A DNA stretch of 6,194 bases, from positions 1 through 6,194 of the forward strand of contig JAHIKV010000111.1 of assembly GCA_018897395.1 (NCBI GenBank), written 5' to 3'. This document shows, one piece after another, positions 1 to 5,205 of the stretch. The translations under genes were made by a program, and so were the position numbers. Below the pieces are notes generated by a model that was not told where the DNA came from, made no database searches, and worked only from the letters and a program-made list of their open reading frames with translations. Each line of letters opens with the position of its first letter. The stretch's first letter is position 1. This DNA is from Planctomycetota bacterium. GTDB lineage: Bacteria; Planctomycetota; Planctomycetia; Pirellulales; Thermoguttaceae.

Positions 1-25
1 CTTCCAGGGTAAGATGACCTGCCAT
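1..25 (-). CDS. IS30-family-like transposase, N-terminus only (runs off the left edge)
   Basis: An ATG at 25-23 on the minus strand opens MAGHLTLE and then leaves the window. It is preceded by an AAGGAG ribosome binding site at 43-32 on that strand, about 8-9 bases from the ATG. The motif HLTLE at the very start matches the conserved helix-turn-helix entry of IS30 transposases (HLTxxER), which bind the terminal repeats and cut DNA with a DDE catalytic domain located further on. Only eight residues are visible, so the family call leans on this motif plus the matching layout of the element end. A second ATG at 69-67, in another frame and with its own GGGGAGG site, is an alternative start or leader. 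Confidence 0.45.
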
Positions 26-87
26 CGCGGGGACTCCTTTTTGAATGGACCTTCCTCAAAAACGCCCATTCAAACCTCCCCGCGATG
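23..87 (-). promoter_or_regulatory. Hairpin that would sequester the transposase start
   Basis: The arms 23-33 (CATCGCGGGGA) and 77-87 (TCCCCGCGATG) are perfect complements of 11 bases. Inside them, 40-48 (TTTGAATGG) pairs with 66-74 (CCATTCAAA) over 9 bases, leaving a 17-base loop. In minus-strand RNA the ATG at 25-23 lies in the outer stem and its AAGGAG site lies in the internal bulge. Folded RNA would therefore hide the start codon. Other insertion sequences such as IS10 and IS50 use hairpins of this kind to block translation of read-through transcripts. That role here is inference. Confidence 0.45.
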
Positions 88-135
88 TTTTCACCTATAC
101 CAGTTTTCCATACGGTTGCGATTCAATTCTGACAG

Positions 136-198
136 CGGGGATCGAAGTGGTTGGAACAGGTCAAAGAGTATGAGCGTCAAGTCCTGACGCGAAGGTAA
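136..198 (+). pseudogene. rhaA: 3' fragment of L-rhamnose isomerase (rhaA), cut by the insertion sequence
   Basis: The plus-strand frame ending with TAA at 196-198 reads GSKWLEQVKEYERQVLTRR from position 139. This lines up with the C-terminal helix of E. coli RhaA as I remember it (GSEWLESVRAYEKEILSRR): same length, same stop position, and shared G-S, W-L-E, Y-E and R-R. The frame meets a TGA at 130-132, just upstream, where the IS30-like end begins, so the rest of the gene is separated from this tail. L-rhamnose isomerase converts L-rhamnose to L-rhamnulose in the cytoplasm. The fragment lies 61 bases upstream of rhaT, which supports a former rhaA-rhaT operon. The body of rhaA is expected left of the insertion, outside the window. 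Confidence 0.6.
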
Positions 199-259
199 CA
201 AAGCCGTGTCTGTTCAGCGGCCTTTCGGTACGTCGGCCAACAAGGAAGAATCCGAAACC

Positions 260-1435
260 ATGAACCCCAATCCTTTCCTTGGCGTTTTATTTCATTGGTT
301 GGGAGGGCTTGCCGCCGGCAGCTTTTACGTGCCTTATCGGGGCGTGAAACGGTGGTCCTGGGAGACCTACTGGTTGGTGGGCGGAATGTTCAGTTGGATC
401 ATTGCGCCATGGATCATCGGCTACTTCTTAACCCACAACCTCTTGGACGTGCTGCGCGAAGCGACGGCACGAGAACTGTTTTGGCCGTACTTCTGGGGCA
501 TCATGTGGGGGCTGGGCGGGCTGACCTTCGGGCTGACCATGCGCTACCTGGGGATGTCGCTCGGGATGGCCGTGGCCTTGGGGTATTGCGCCACGTTTGG
601 AACACTCATGCCGCCGATCTTCGAGGGGAAATTCGTCTCCGAGGTGCTCGGCACGCGGTCCGGGCTGTGGATCCTGGCCGGCGTGGCGGTTTGTGTGGCC
701 GGGATCGCCGTCGCCGGCATGGCCGGCATGTCCAAGGAACGCGAAATGCCCGAGGAACAGAAGAAGGCCTCCATCAAGGAGTTCAACTTCAAGAAGGGCC
801 TGCTCGTGGCGACCTTTTCCGGCGTAATGAGCGCGTCGTTCTCCTACGGCCTGGCCGCCGGCGGGGCCATCAAGGCCGCCACGCTCAGCTATGGAACGCC
901 CGATCTGTGGCAAGGGCTGCCGGTGCTGGTCGTCGTGTTGCTCGGCGGATTCACGACGAACTTCATCTGGTGTCTGCTGCTGAACATTAAGAACGGTACC
1001 GGCCGTCAGTATTTCAGCCCCACGGTCCACGGCCACGCGCCTGACCGCCAACACGAGACCATCATCGAGACTGCCATCGACGCCCCTAGCGAGGAAGTCG
1101 TCGAGCACATGCCGCGGGCGAAGCCGGAACCCGCCCGCGTCCCGATGCTGGCGAACTACTTCTTCTGCGCGCTGGCCGGCGTCACCTGGTACATGCAGTT
1201 CTTTTTCTACAGCATGGGCGAGACCCAAATGGGTAAATACAAGTTCTCCAGTTGGACCCTGCACATGGCCAGCATCATCATTTTCAGCACGCTCTGGGGA
1301 ATTGCCCTGCGCGAATGGAAAGGTTCGAGCCGGCGGACGATCGCCCTGGTGACGATCGGGCTGGCCGTGCTGGTCGGTTCCACGATAGTCGTGGGCTACG
1401 GCAACTACCTCGGAACACTGAACGCCGCCCGCTGA
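260..1435 (+). CDS. rhaT: L-rhamnose/H+ symporter RhaT
   Basis: Cytoplasmic-membrane permease that imports L-rhamnose with a proton. The 391-residue product matches RhaT family landmarks along its whole length: KRWSWETYWLVGG (30-42), GLTMRYLGMSLGM (91-103), EFNFKKGLL (174-182), WYMQFFFY (310-317), SWTLHM (331-336) and ALREW (349-353). About ten hydrophobic segments are visible, near residues 4-24, 37-57, 74-94, 98-118, 135-156, 180-204, 219-243, 297-318, 332-350 and 360-380, the usual RhaT number. I chose the ATG at 260 because AAGGAAGA (242-249) sits at ribosome-binding distance and family homology begins there; the in-frame GTG at 206 adds 18 unrelated residues. The protein is roughly 45 residues longer than E. 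coli RhaT, owing to a hydrophilic loop at about 246-296. A rhaA remnant lies just upstream, so the gene belonged to a rhamnose operon. Confidence 0.93.
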   Translation: MNPNPFLGVLFHWLGGLAAGSFYVPYRGVKRWSWETYWLVGGMFSWIIAPWIIGYFLTHNLLDVLREATARELFWPYFWGIMWGLGGLTFGLTMRYLGMSLGMAVALGYCATFGTLMPPIFEGKFVSEVLGTRSGLWILAGVAVCVAGIAVAGMAGMSKEREMPEEQKKASIKEFNFKKGLLVATFSGVMSASFSYGLAAGGAIKAATLSYGTPDLWQGLPVLVVVLLGGFTTNFIWCLLLNIKNGTGRQYFSPTVHGHAPDRQHETIIETAIDAPSEEVVEHMPRAKPEPARVPMLANYFFCALAGVTWYMQFFFYSMGETQMGKYKFSSWTLHMASIIIFSTLWGIALREWKGSSRRTIALVTIGLAVLVGSTIVVGYGNYLGTLNAAR

Positions 1436-1492
1436 ACGCCGATCACGCGGCAAACTAATCTAAGCGACTAACGCACTTTCAGGAGAATTTCC

Positions 1493-1612
1493 ATGAAGTT
1501 GACATCGACGTTGTTGACCGTCGTGCTTGCGATCGGCGGTTGGGTGGCACGGGCATCTTGCCCGTGCTTCCGTCGGCACTGGCGAGACGCCAGCGCCACC
1601 CAAACTCCGTAA
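1493..1612 (+). pseudogene. Truncated secreted-protein gene: signal peptide running into a palindromic repeat
   Basis: An ATG at 1493 follows AGGAG at 1481-1485 and encodes MKLTSTLLTVVLAIGG, a typical signal-peptide start with Lys2 and a hydrophobic core. From about codon 16 the reading frame enters the palindromic repeat at 1540-1603, translates it as Cys/Arg-rich sequence, and stops at TAA 1610-1612 after 39 codons. The start site is therefore convincing, but the mature protein is missing. The likeliest reading is a gene downstream of rhaT that lost its body when the repeat arrived or during a deletion. The family cannot be told from a signal peptide alone. A functional 39-residue peptide is possible but less likely, because its C-terminal half is repeat sequence. 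Confidence 0.55.
1540..1603. repeat. REP-like palindromic repeat with two inner hairpins
   Basis: The outer arms TTGGGTGGC (1540-1548) and GCCACCCAA (1595-1603) are perfect complements. Inside are a 9-base hairpin, GCACGGGCA/TGCCCGTGC (1547-1555 and 1559-1567), and a 6-base hairpin, CTGGCG/CGCCAG (1579-1584 and 1588-1593). The unit lies between convergent genes, 12 bases from the nucleoside hydrolase stop, where it could also stop transcription from either side. It provides the 3' half of the truncated secreted-protein frame. Its layout of outer arms around two hairpins resembles the core of the element at 4784-4848. Confidence 0.75.
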
Positions 1613-1614
1613 TG

Positions 1615-2556
1615 CTATTCGTGCCGGAAGCGGCCGTTCAGCCCGTCGATGATCGCCTCGACGACCGCGTTTTTCCGCATGTCCGTCACCACTTCCATGT
1701 TGTGGCGCCAGGCGGGGGCGCGGCGGCGGTCGAACACCGTTTCGCCGATGGTCAGGTCGCCTTGCGTCTCCACGTCGCCGGCCATCGACTTGGTGGTGAA
1801 CAATTCCGGCCGAAGCACGGCCATCAGCGTGACCGTGTCGTGGACGTGAATCCCCTCCAGACCGAATTGCTGGCGGTAGCCGCGGAACGCGTGCGGCAAC
1901 AACTGACGCAACAGTTGGCCCGCGCGGATCGATTCGTCGGGCAACCGGTTGAACAGATCGTAGCTCAATTCGATCCGGTTGGTCACGTCCAGCGGAACGA
2001 GCGTCTTCGTCGAGGGCGAGCGAAATACAGTCTGTGCCGAGACGGGGTCGCAGAACATATTGAACTCGGCGGCCGGGGTGATATTGCCCGGCCCCGAGAC
2101 CGTTCCGCCCATGATTACGATCTGGCCGACCAGGGCGGGCAACTCGGGATCGCGGATGAACGCCCGGGCGATGTTCGTCAGCGGCCCCAAGGCGACGATC
2201 GTCACCAAGTGCGGTGCGTTGCGGACCTGATCGCAGATCACCTTCTCGGAAGGCAACAGATGTTGACGTTCGGCCACGGCGAAGCTCGTTTCACCCAGCC
2301 CGTCGCTGCCGTAAAGGCTGCGGCGATCAACCGCCAGCCGGTTGTCCGGCTCCGAGGCCGCGCCCAGCCGGGGCCAACGCGGCGGATCGAGCTGCTCGAT
2401 GATCGCCTGGACGTTCCGCGTAGACTGTGTTGGGGAAACATTCCCGCCGACCGCCGTGACGGCCACGACCTCCAAATCAGGGTTCCCCAGCGCCAGGCAC
2501 AAGGCCATCGCGTCGTCGATACCCGGATCAACGTCGAGGATCACTTTTCTGCCCAT
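1615..2556 (-). CDS. Inosine-uridine preferring nucleoside hydrolase family protein
   Basis: Cytoplasmic N-ribohydrolase that splits ribonucleosides into base and ribose in nucleoside salvage. The 313-residue length is normal for the family. The Ca2+-binding N-terminal signature VILDVDPGIDDAMAL (residues 5-19) is complete, with Asp8, Asp10, Asp14 and Asp15. Further family landmarks are LGPLTNIA (123-130), IMGG (148-151), AEFNMFCDP (163-171, with the substrate-side Glu/Asn) and HVHD (237-240), which supplies the C-terminal His-Asp pair. All expected catalytic positions therefore look present. The ATG at 2556 is preceded on the minus strand by GAGG about 7 bases away and starts directly before the conserved motif. 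Substrate preference (purine, pyrimidine or broad) cannot be read from sequence. The gene stands alone and is convergent with the rhaT side. Confidence 0.92.
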   Translation of the reverse strand: MGRKVILDVDPGIDDAMALCLALGNPDLEVVAVTAVGGNVSPTQSTRNVQAIIEQLDPPRWPRLGAASEPDNRLAVDRRSLYGSDGLGETSFAVAERQHLLPSEKVICDQVRNAPHLVTIVALGPLTNIARAFIRDPELPALVGQIVIMGGTVSGPGNITPAAEFNMFCDPVSAQTVFRSPSTKTLVPLDVTNRIELSYDLFNRLPDESIRAGQLLRQLLPHAFRGYRQQFGLEGIHVHDTVTLMAVLRPELFTTKSMAGDVETQGDLTIGETVFDRRRAPAWRHNMEVVTDMRKNAVVEAIIDGLNGRFRHE

Positions 2557-2589
2557 CGCATCCTCATGTTTCTTGTCGGCGAATTACGC

Positions 2590-2618
2590 ATTATACACGT
2601 CAACATGAGATGCGATTG
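2590..2618 (-). promoter_or_regulatory. Candidate sigma-70-type promoter for the nucleoside hydrolase
   Basis: On the minus strand a perfect TATAAT -10 box lies at 2595-2590, 34 bases upstream of the ATG at 2556. The hexamer 17 bases further upstream (2618-2613, CAATCG) is a poor -35, so the call rests on the -10 box and its position. Confidence 0.35.
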
Positions 2619-2638
2619 TATATCGGTCAGCCCGCCGC

Positions 2639-2658
2639 GGCAAGACTGATATCTTGCC
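2639..2658. repeat. Small hairpin upstream of the nucleoside hydrolase
   Basis: GGCAAGA (2639-2645) and TCTTGCC (2652-2658) form a perfect 7-base stem with a 6-base loop. It lies upstream of the likely hydrolase promoter and left of the 140-base repeat unit. Its function is unknown. Confidence 0.4.
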
Positions 2659-2696
2659 CCCCGAGGGGATTTCTAAACCGCATTTTTCACCAACTT

Positions 2697-2836
2697 GTAG
2701 GGTGGGTCAAGCAAACCTGCCTCCTGGTGGGACTTCGGTCGCGGCAACAGGGCATGTCCAACCACAAGATGTTACATGTGAGCCGATTGGTTTGCGCAGC
2801 CCCACCAGGGACTTGTGCGACCTTGTCCCACCCTAC
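2697..2836. repeat. 140-base inverted-repeat unit (MITE or intergenic repeat candidate)
   Basis: The ends GTAGGGTGGG (2697-2706) and CCCACCCTAC (2827-2836) are perfect complements. Inside, CCTGGTGGG (2723-2731) complements CCCACCAGG (2801-2809), and GCAAACC (2711-2717) complements GGTTTGC (2789-2795). The last two pairs cross, so they cannot all form in one simple hairpin. No convincing gene overlaps the unit. It has the size and ends of a miniature mobile element or intergenic repeat, but no clear target duplication is visible at its edges. Confidence 0.55.
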
Positions 2837-3102
2837 GGCGCGTTCGAGGCAGGGGACGGCGCAAACGGTTTTCATGAGTTTTGTGCCGAGGGCGCGGTTT
2901 GCCACGCAGCTCCCCGCCGGCAATCCTCGTCGCAACAATGCGCACCGAGCCGAGAGACGTTAGTGATTGTTGCGTAAAAAGGCGCAATTCCGAGTCTATA
3001 TCGGCCGCCCTCCGCAACGAGAGCAACCTTGTGTTGGTCAACGAGTTTGCGATTTTCCGATCTTCCCACTCCGAGAGAGATATACTTGGTTGGGAAAGGG
3101 CC
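2837..3102. other. Gene-free stretch upstream of the small membrane protein
   Basis: I see no convincing gene in either strand here. The open frames crossing it lack a ribosome binding site or recognisable protein character. A TATACT hexamer at 3081-3086 could be a -10 box for the gene at 3103, but it would lie only 17 bases before the ATG and has no good partner. Confidence 0.4.
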
Positions 3103-3450
3103 ATGAAAAAACGCGCCGTATCCACTCGAAAAATCATCGTTGCCGTCGTCCTCGCGTCGGCGGCGACCGGTGCGTGTTTGCTCGTTTGGTTAATCTCGGA
3201 ACCGGACGACGGGTTGGTTCCCATCCTGGCGACGGTTCGTATTTCGCAGGTCGTAATCGAACCCCTTTCGACCGTGAAAGTCGACCAAGAAAGCGAGATC
3301 AACGAGGAAGTATTGGGCGCCGATGTCCACGGAACGTGCCACACGACGGGCACGGTTCATGTCGCACTAACCCGCATTTCTCAGTGTGCCAGGGAGCATG
3401 GCGGTAGCTGTCAGCCTTCCTGTTGCCGGTCGTCAACGGCTTCCTCATAG
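3103..3450 (+). CDS. Small membrane-anchored protein of unknown function, 3' end probably replaced by repeat
   Basis: The ATG at 3103 follows AAAGGG (3095-3100). The product begins MKKRAVSTRKIIVAVVLASA, a basic start followed by one hydrophobic segment (about residues 10-31, ending near LLVWLI). That fits an N-terminal membrane anchor or uncleaved signal with the rest outside the cytoplasm. The exported part (about residues 32-88) is acidic to neutral with a Val/Ile-rich, beta-like pattern. From about residue 90 the frame enters the 20-base repeat at 3371-3390 and continues as Cys/Ser-rich sequence to the stop at 3448-3450, overlapping the end of the gene on the other strand. The tail is therefore probably not original, and the gene may be a remnant. 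I do not recognise the family. Confidence 0.5.
   Translation: MKKRAVSTRKIIVAVVLASAATGACLLVWLISEPDDGLVPILATVRISQVVIEPLSTVKVDQESEINEEVLGADVHGTCHTTGTVHVALTRISQCAREHGGSCQPSCCRSSTASS
3371..3390. repeat. 20-base direct repeat, copy 1
   Basis: CCCGCATTTCTCAGTGTGCC is identical to positions 6058-6077. This copy lies where the small membrane-protein frame loses its natural character. Confidence 0.8.
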
Positions 3451-3593
3451 ACAGCGACCGCCGCCTTCACCATCCTCTCCAATGTCTGGTGCGACGGCAA
3501 CAATGGCAAACCCCGAAGTCCGATACGGGCGATCACGTCGGCAATCGCCTTCAGCAGTTCCTTTTCCAGTCTGCGGACGATCTTCTGATCCAT
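3411..3593 (-). CDS. Small 60-residue protein of unknown function
   Basis: The product, MDQKIVRRLEKELLKAIADV and onward, is strongly helical, charged and amphipathic, with no membrane segment and no cysteine cluster. GAAAGG lies about 8 bases before the ATG at 3593. The gene starts 36 bases after the YkgJ-type gene on the same strand, so it is probably the last gene of that operon. I do not recognise a family. The length, ribosome binding site and operon position support a real gene rather than a chance frame. It could be a small partner of the cysteine-cluster protein, but that is only a guess from position. Confidence 0.6.
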   Translation of the reverse strand: MDQKIVRRLEKELLKAIADVIARIGLRGLPLLPSHQTLERMVKAAVAVYEEAVDDRQQEG

Positions 3594-3629
3594 TGGCTTG
3601 GCCTTTCATTTTCCCGGTTTCCGCTCATG

Positions 3630-4133
3630 TCAATGTCGCAATCGCCTCGCCCGCAGTTGCTCGACAATCCAGAACACGGCGGGGCAGTGGAGGGCATTCC
3701 CTGCATGGAGGTGGGTGCGGCCGGAAAATCCCTTCTTTTGTGTGTGTGGGTATTCGGCACAGTCCCGAGGCCGCGCCTCGTAGACCGTACAACGGCCGTC
3801 CTCGGCCAGAAAAGGACAGGGCCGGCTCTTCAGGTGTAGATCGCCATCTTCGTCGGTCTGCAAGTATGTCGTCCTGAAGTCCGTCGCCGTCATCCCCAGG
3901 CGTTTGGCGATCCGGCGGATGTCCGCCTTGCTGAACAGCGGGGAAACCGTCTTGCAGCAGTTGGCACATTGAGTGCAGTCGATGACCGCAAACACTTCTT
4001 CATGCAGTTGTCGGGCAGCCCGATCCACCGCCCGGTCATCCTTCATCTTCAAGCTGCGGAGGAAGGCGAAGTTGCGGTCGTCATGCCACTCGGCGTTGGC
4101 CTTCCAATCATCAACGATTGTCTGCATTTCCAT
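3630..4133 (-). CDS. YkgJ-type cysteine-cluster protein
   Basis: The 167-residue protein has the family's defining cysteine cluster: CTQCANCC at residues 53-60 (CxxCxxCC), then Cys106 in RPCPFL, Cys115 in GRCTVYEARP, Cys125 in RDCAEYP, and Cys150 in LHCPAV. Proteins of this family are predicted to bind a zinc or iron ion, or an iron-sulphur cluster, through these residues; their cellular role is mostly unknown. The motif order CPFL...CxVYxxRPxxC is typical, and all eight cysteines are present. The ATG at 4133 has GGGAG about 7 bases upstream and overlaps the last 23 bases of the preceding gene on the same strand, which implies translational coupling. The N-terminal 45 residues are charged and helical. 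No signal peptide is visible, so it is likely cytoplasmic. Confidence 0.88.
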   Translation of the reverse strand: MEMQTIVDDWKANAEWHDDRNFAFLRSLKMKDDRAVDRAARQLHEEVFAVIDCTQCANCCKTVSPLFSKADIRRIAKRLGMTATDFRTTYLQTDEDGDLHLKSRPCPFLAEDGRCTVYEARPRDCAEYPHTQKKGFSGRTHLHAGNALHCPAVFWIVEQLRARRLRH

Positions 4134-4767
4134 CGGTCACTCCCACAATCGGTCTGCCGTGTCGCTTGTCGCTCCAGTTGCCATCAACCCAAGGTGGGCC
4201 GTCAACCCGCAAAGCCTCGGACAGGCTGGCTGCGATTCGCCCGGCGATTGTCAGTAGATGCTTGCGAACTCGGCTTCCTGGATGAGTCCGCCCACCACAC
4301 AGGGCGAGCATTATACTCCCCCAGTCGTCAACAGACAAAGCGCCGGCATGCTCCGTCGCGGCCATCGCTTCCAGCCGTGGACGGAGCTTCTTCGTTCGAG
4401 CTATGTCGGTTTCTGTGAGGATAGCCTGCCACTGTTCGGCGGTCAGGGGGATCGCCACGGGGATCATCGGATCGTAAACCGCCGACGTTCCCTTCCAGGC
4501 AGATGGATAACCTGCCTTTAGCATTCCGTCCGTCCACAACATCAAAGCCAACGGGACATCGGCCGAAGTCCTTTTTCTGTCCGGGAATGGACCCTTGAGG
4601 TCTTCTTTGATTTTGTCGATGGGAAGCGGCTTCGCTGGTGCATGGCGTGCCGATTTGTCCCGCATCCACTCAATGACCGCCTCATCGAGCCTCGGCAGAT
4701 CGTCGCCAAGAACAACCTCGATTTCAAGCTGCCGCAGGTGCGGCAACAACTCTAGTGGTCTGTCCAT
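4111..4767 (-). CDS. 3' part of a MITE-split gene of unknown function (218-residue frame)
   Basis: This frame begins at an ATG inside the end of the MITE: MDRPL is encoded by the element end, and the native sequence starts at about ELLPHLRQLEIEVVLGDDLP. Its middle is rich in Trp and Pro (PLALMLWTDGMLKAGYPSAW near residues 72-91), and it ends with a helical, Arg-rich segment. No membrane segment or signal peptide is visible. Deleting the MITE joins it in frame to the upstream RPRAIYLRDRPQWL segment (4876 upward), so it is the larger part of a formerly longer gene. The ending RPQW-LELLPHLRQLxIEVV resembles, from memory, DUF6930-type proteins of unknown function; I hold that loosely. No good ribosome binding site precedes the MITE-derived ATG, so expression is uncertain. 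The 3' end overlaps the start of the YkgJ-type gene by 23 bases. Confidence 0.6.
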   Translation of the reverse strand: MDRPLELLPHLRQLEIEVVLGDDLPRLDEAVIEWMRDKSARHAPAKPLPIDKIKEDLKGPFPDRKRTSADVPLALMLWTDGMLKAGYPSAWKGTSAVYDPMIPVAIPLTAEQWQAILTETDIARTKKLRPRLEAMAATEHAGALSVDDWGSIMLALCGGRTHPGSRVRKHLLTIAGRIAASLSEALRVDGPPWVDGNWSDKRHGRPIVGVTDGNADNR

Positions 4768-4875
4768 CTCGACTTTACACGTTGGGTGCCACTGCTGGCT
4801 TGTCCAGCAGTGCCGGAAACACGGTTGGACAAGCCAACCGTGGCACCCGTAATTTCAACTTGGACAGACCACTAG
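4752..4875. mobile_element. MITE with 15-base terminal inverted repeats and a TA target duplication
   Basis: CTAGTGGTCTGTCCA (4752-4766) and TGGACAGACCACTAG (4861-4875) are perfect inverted repeats. The core between the TA dinucleotides (4755-4872) is 118 bases. It holds inner arms GGGTGCCAC (4784-4792) and GTGGCACCC (4840-4848), an 8-base hairpin at 4791-4811 and a 9-base hairpin at 4820-4842. No protein is encoded. Removing the core plus one TA (120 bases) rejoins an open reading frame (Q-W-L-E-L-L). This is direct evidence of insertion at TA, as with IS630/Tc1-mariner elements. A CTAG 4-base duplication would fit equally well. Confidence 0.9.
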
Positions 4876-4992
4876 CCACTGGGGACGATCTCGCAGATAG
4901 ATGGCGCGTGGACGCTGACGATCTCCTTCAGTCCACGATCGGCACATGGCATGGGTCAGGAGGGTCGCAAGGTCGTTGACGGTGGGCGGCGG
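4876..4992 (-). pseudogene. Middle part of the MITE-split gene, between an in-frame TGA and the MITE
   Basis: The minus-strand frame between the TGA at 4995-4993 and the MITE reads PPPTVNDLATLLTHAMCRSW, then the RPRAIYLRDRPQWL segment. It has protein-like composition and is in the same frame as both neighbouring parts (4993-5202 and, once the MITE is removed, 4111-4767). The only ATG, at 4947-4945, has no ribosome binding site and would leave just 24 native codons before the MITE, whose sequence gives a TGA soon after its edge. It is therefore best read as an untranslated piece of a larger ancestral gene, complement 4111-5202. Confidence 0.6.
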
Positions 4993-5202
4993 TCACTCGG
5001 CGCGTTCCATCGCCAACAACGCACCATATTCCGTCTCGATCGCCATTCCCTCCCACACCTCGCGGCGCGTGGTCGAGAACCTACGGTCGAGGAAGAAATC
5101 CACCTCAAACTCGGCATCCGTCAACGGCAATAGTCGCAAGTCCCGCTTGACGAACGCCGACGACTTGCCCAGCTTCAGACGTTCACGTCCGGGCCATATC
5201 AT
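4993..5202 (-). CDS. 69-residue protein, probably the N-terminal part of the same broken gene
   Basis: The ATG at 5202 follows the stop of the preceding gene by 3 bases, with GGAAG in that gene's tail as the likely ribosome binding site, so translation is probably coupled. The product starts MIWPGRERLKLGKSSAFVKR and ends EYGALLAMERAE, with an acidic, aromatic middle (DAEFEVDFFLDRRFSTTRRE). It is soluble, with no signal or membrane segment. It stops at TGA 4995-4993, but the same frame then continues as convincing protein with no new start signal. The TGA is therefore probably a nonsense change, for example from TGG (Trp). Alternatively it is a genuine 69-residue protein and the downstream part has lost its own start. 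I do not recognise the family securely. Confidence 0.6.
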   Translation of the reverse strand: MIWPGRERLKLGKSSAFVKRDLRLLPLTDAEFEVDFFLDRRFSTTRREVWEGMAIETEYGALLAMERAE

Positions 5203-5205
5203 CGG

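Larger units (their letters stand above)
1..134 (-). mobile_element. Right end of an IS30-family-like insertion sequence (partial)
   Basis: Read on the minus strand, the segment from about 134 to 1 has the layout of an IS30-type element end. A terminal stretch starting TGTCAGAATTGAATCGCAAC (134-115) is followed by GTGAAAACAT, a strong GGGGAGG ribosome binding site, and then a protein start with the IS30-like signature HLTLE. From memory, the IS30 left end has the same order: ATTCAATT-containing repeat, GTGAAAACAT, then GGAGG before ATG. The element abuts a truncated rhaA 3' end, which fits an insertion into that gene. The exact outer boundary (about 134) is inferred, because the opposite end lies outside the window and no target duplication can be checked. 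Confidence 0.5.

Noticed and set aside
206..259. An in-frame GTG at 206 that would add 18 residues to RhaT
   Set aside because: The added residues have no family match, while AAGGAAGA sits properly before the ATG at 260, where homology starts.
428..1453. A 341-codon open frame on the minus strand
   Set aside because: It is antisense to rhaT with His/Arg/Gln-rich composition, the usual shadow of a high-GC gene.
1540..1603. A CRISPR array among the palindromic repeats
   Set aside because: The repeats differ from one another, are far apart, and have no regular repeat-spacer pattern or cas gene.
1540..2649. A 369-codon open frame on the plus strand
   Set aside because: It lies antisense to the nucleoside hydrolase, is rich in His, Arg and Gln, and shares its codon periodicity as a shadow.
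2772..3353. A 193-codon open frame on the minus strand opposite the small membrane protein
   Set aside because: It crosses the 140-base repeat, has no ribosome binding site, and runs antisense to a better-supported start at 3103.
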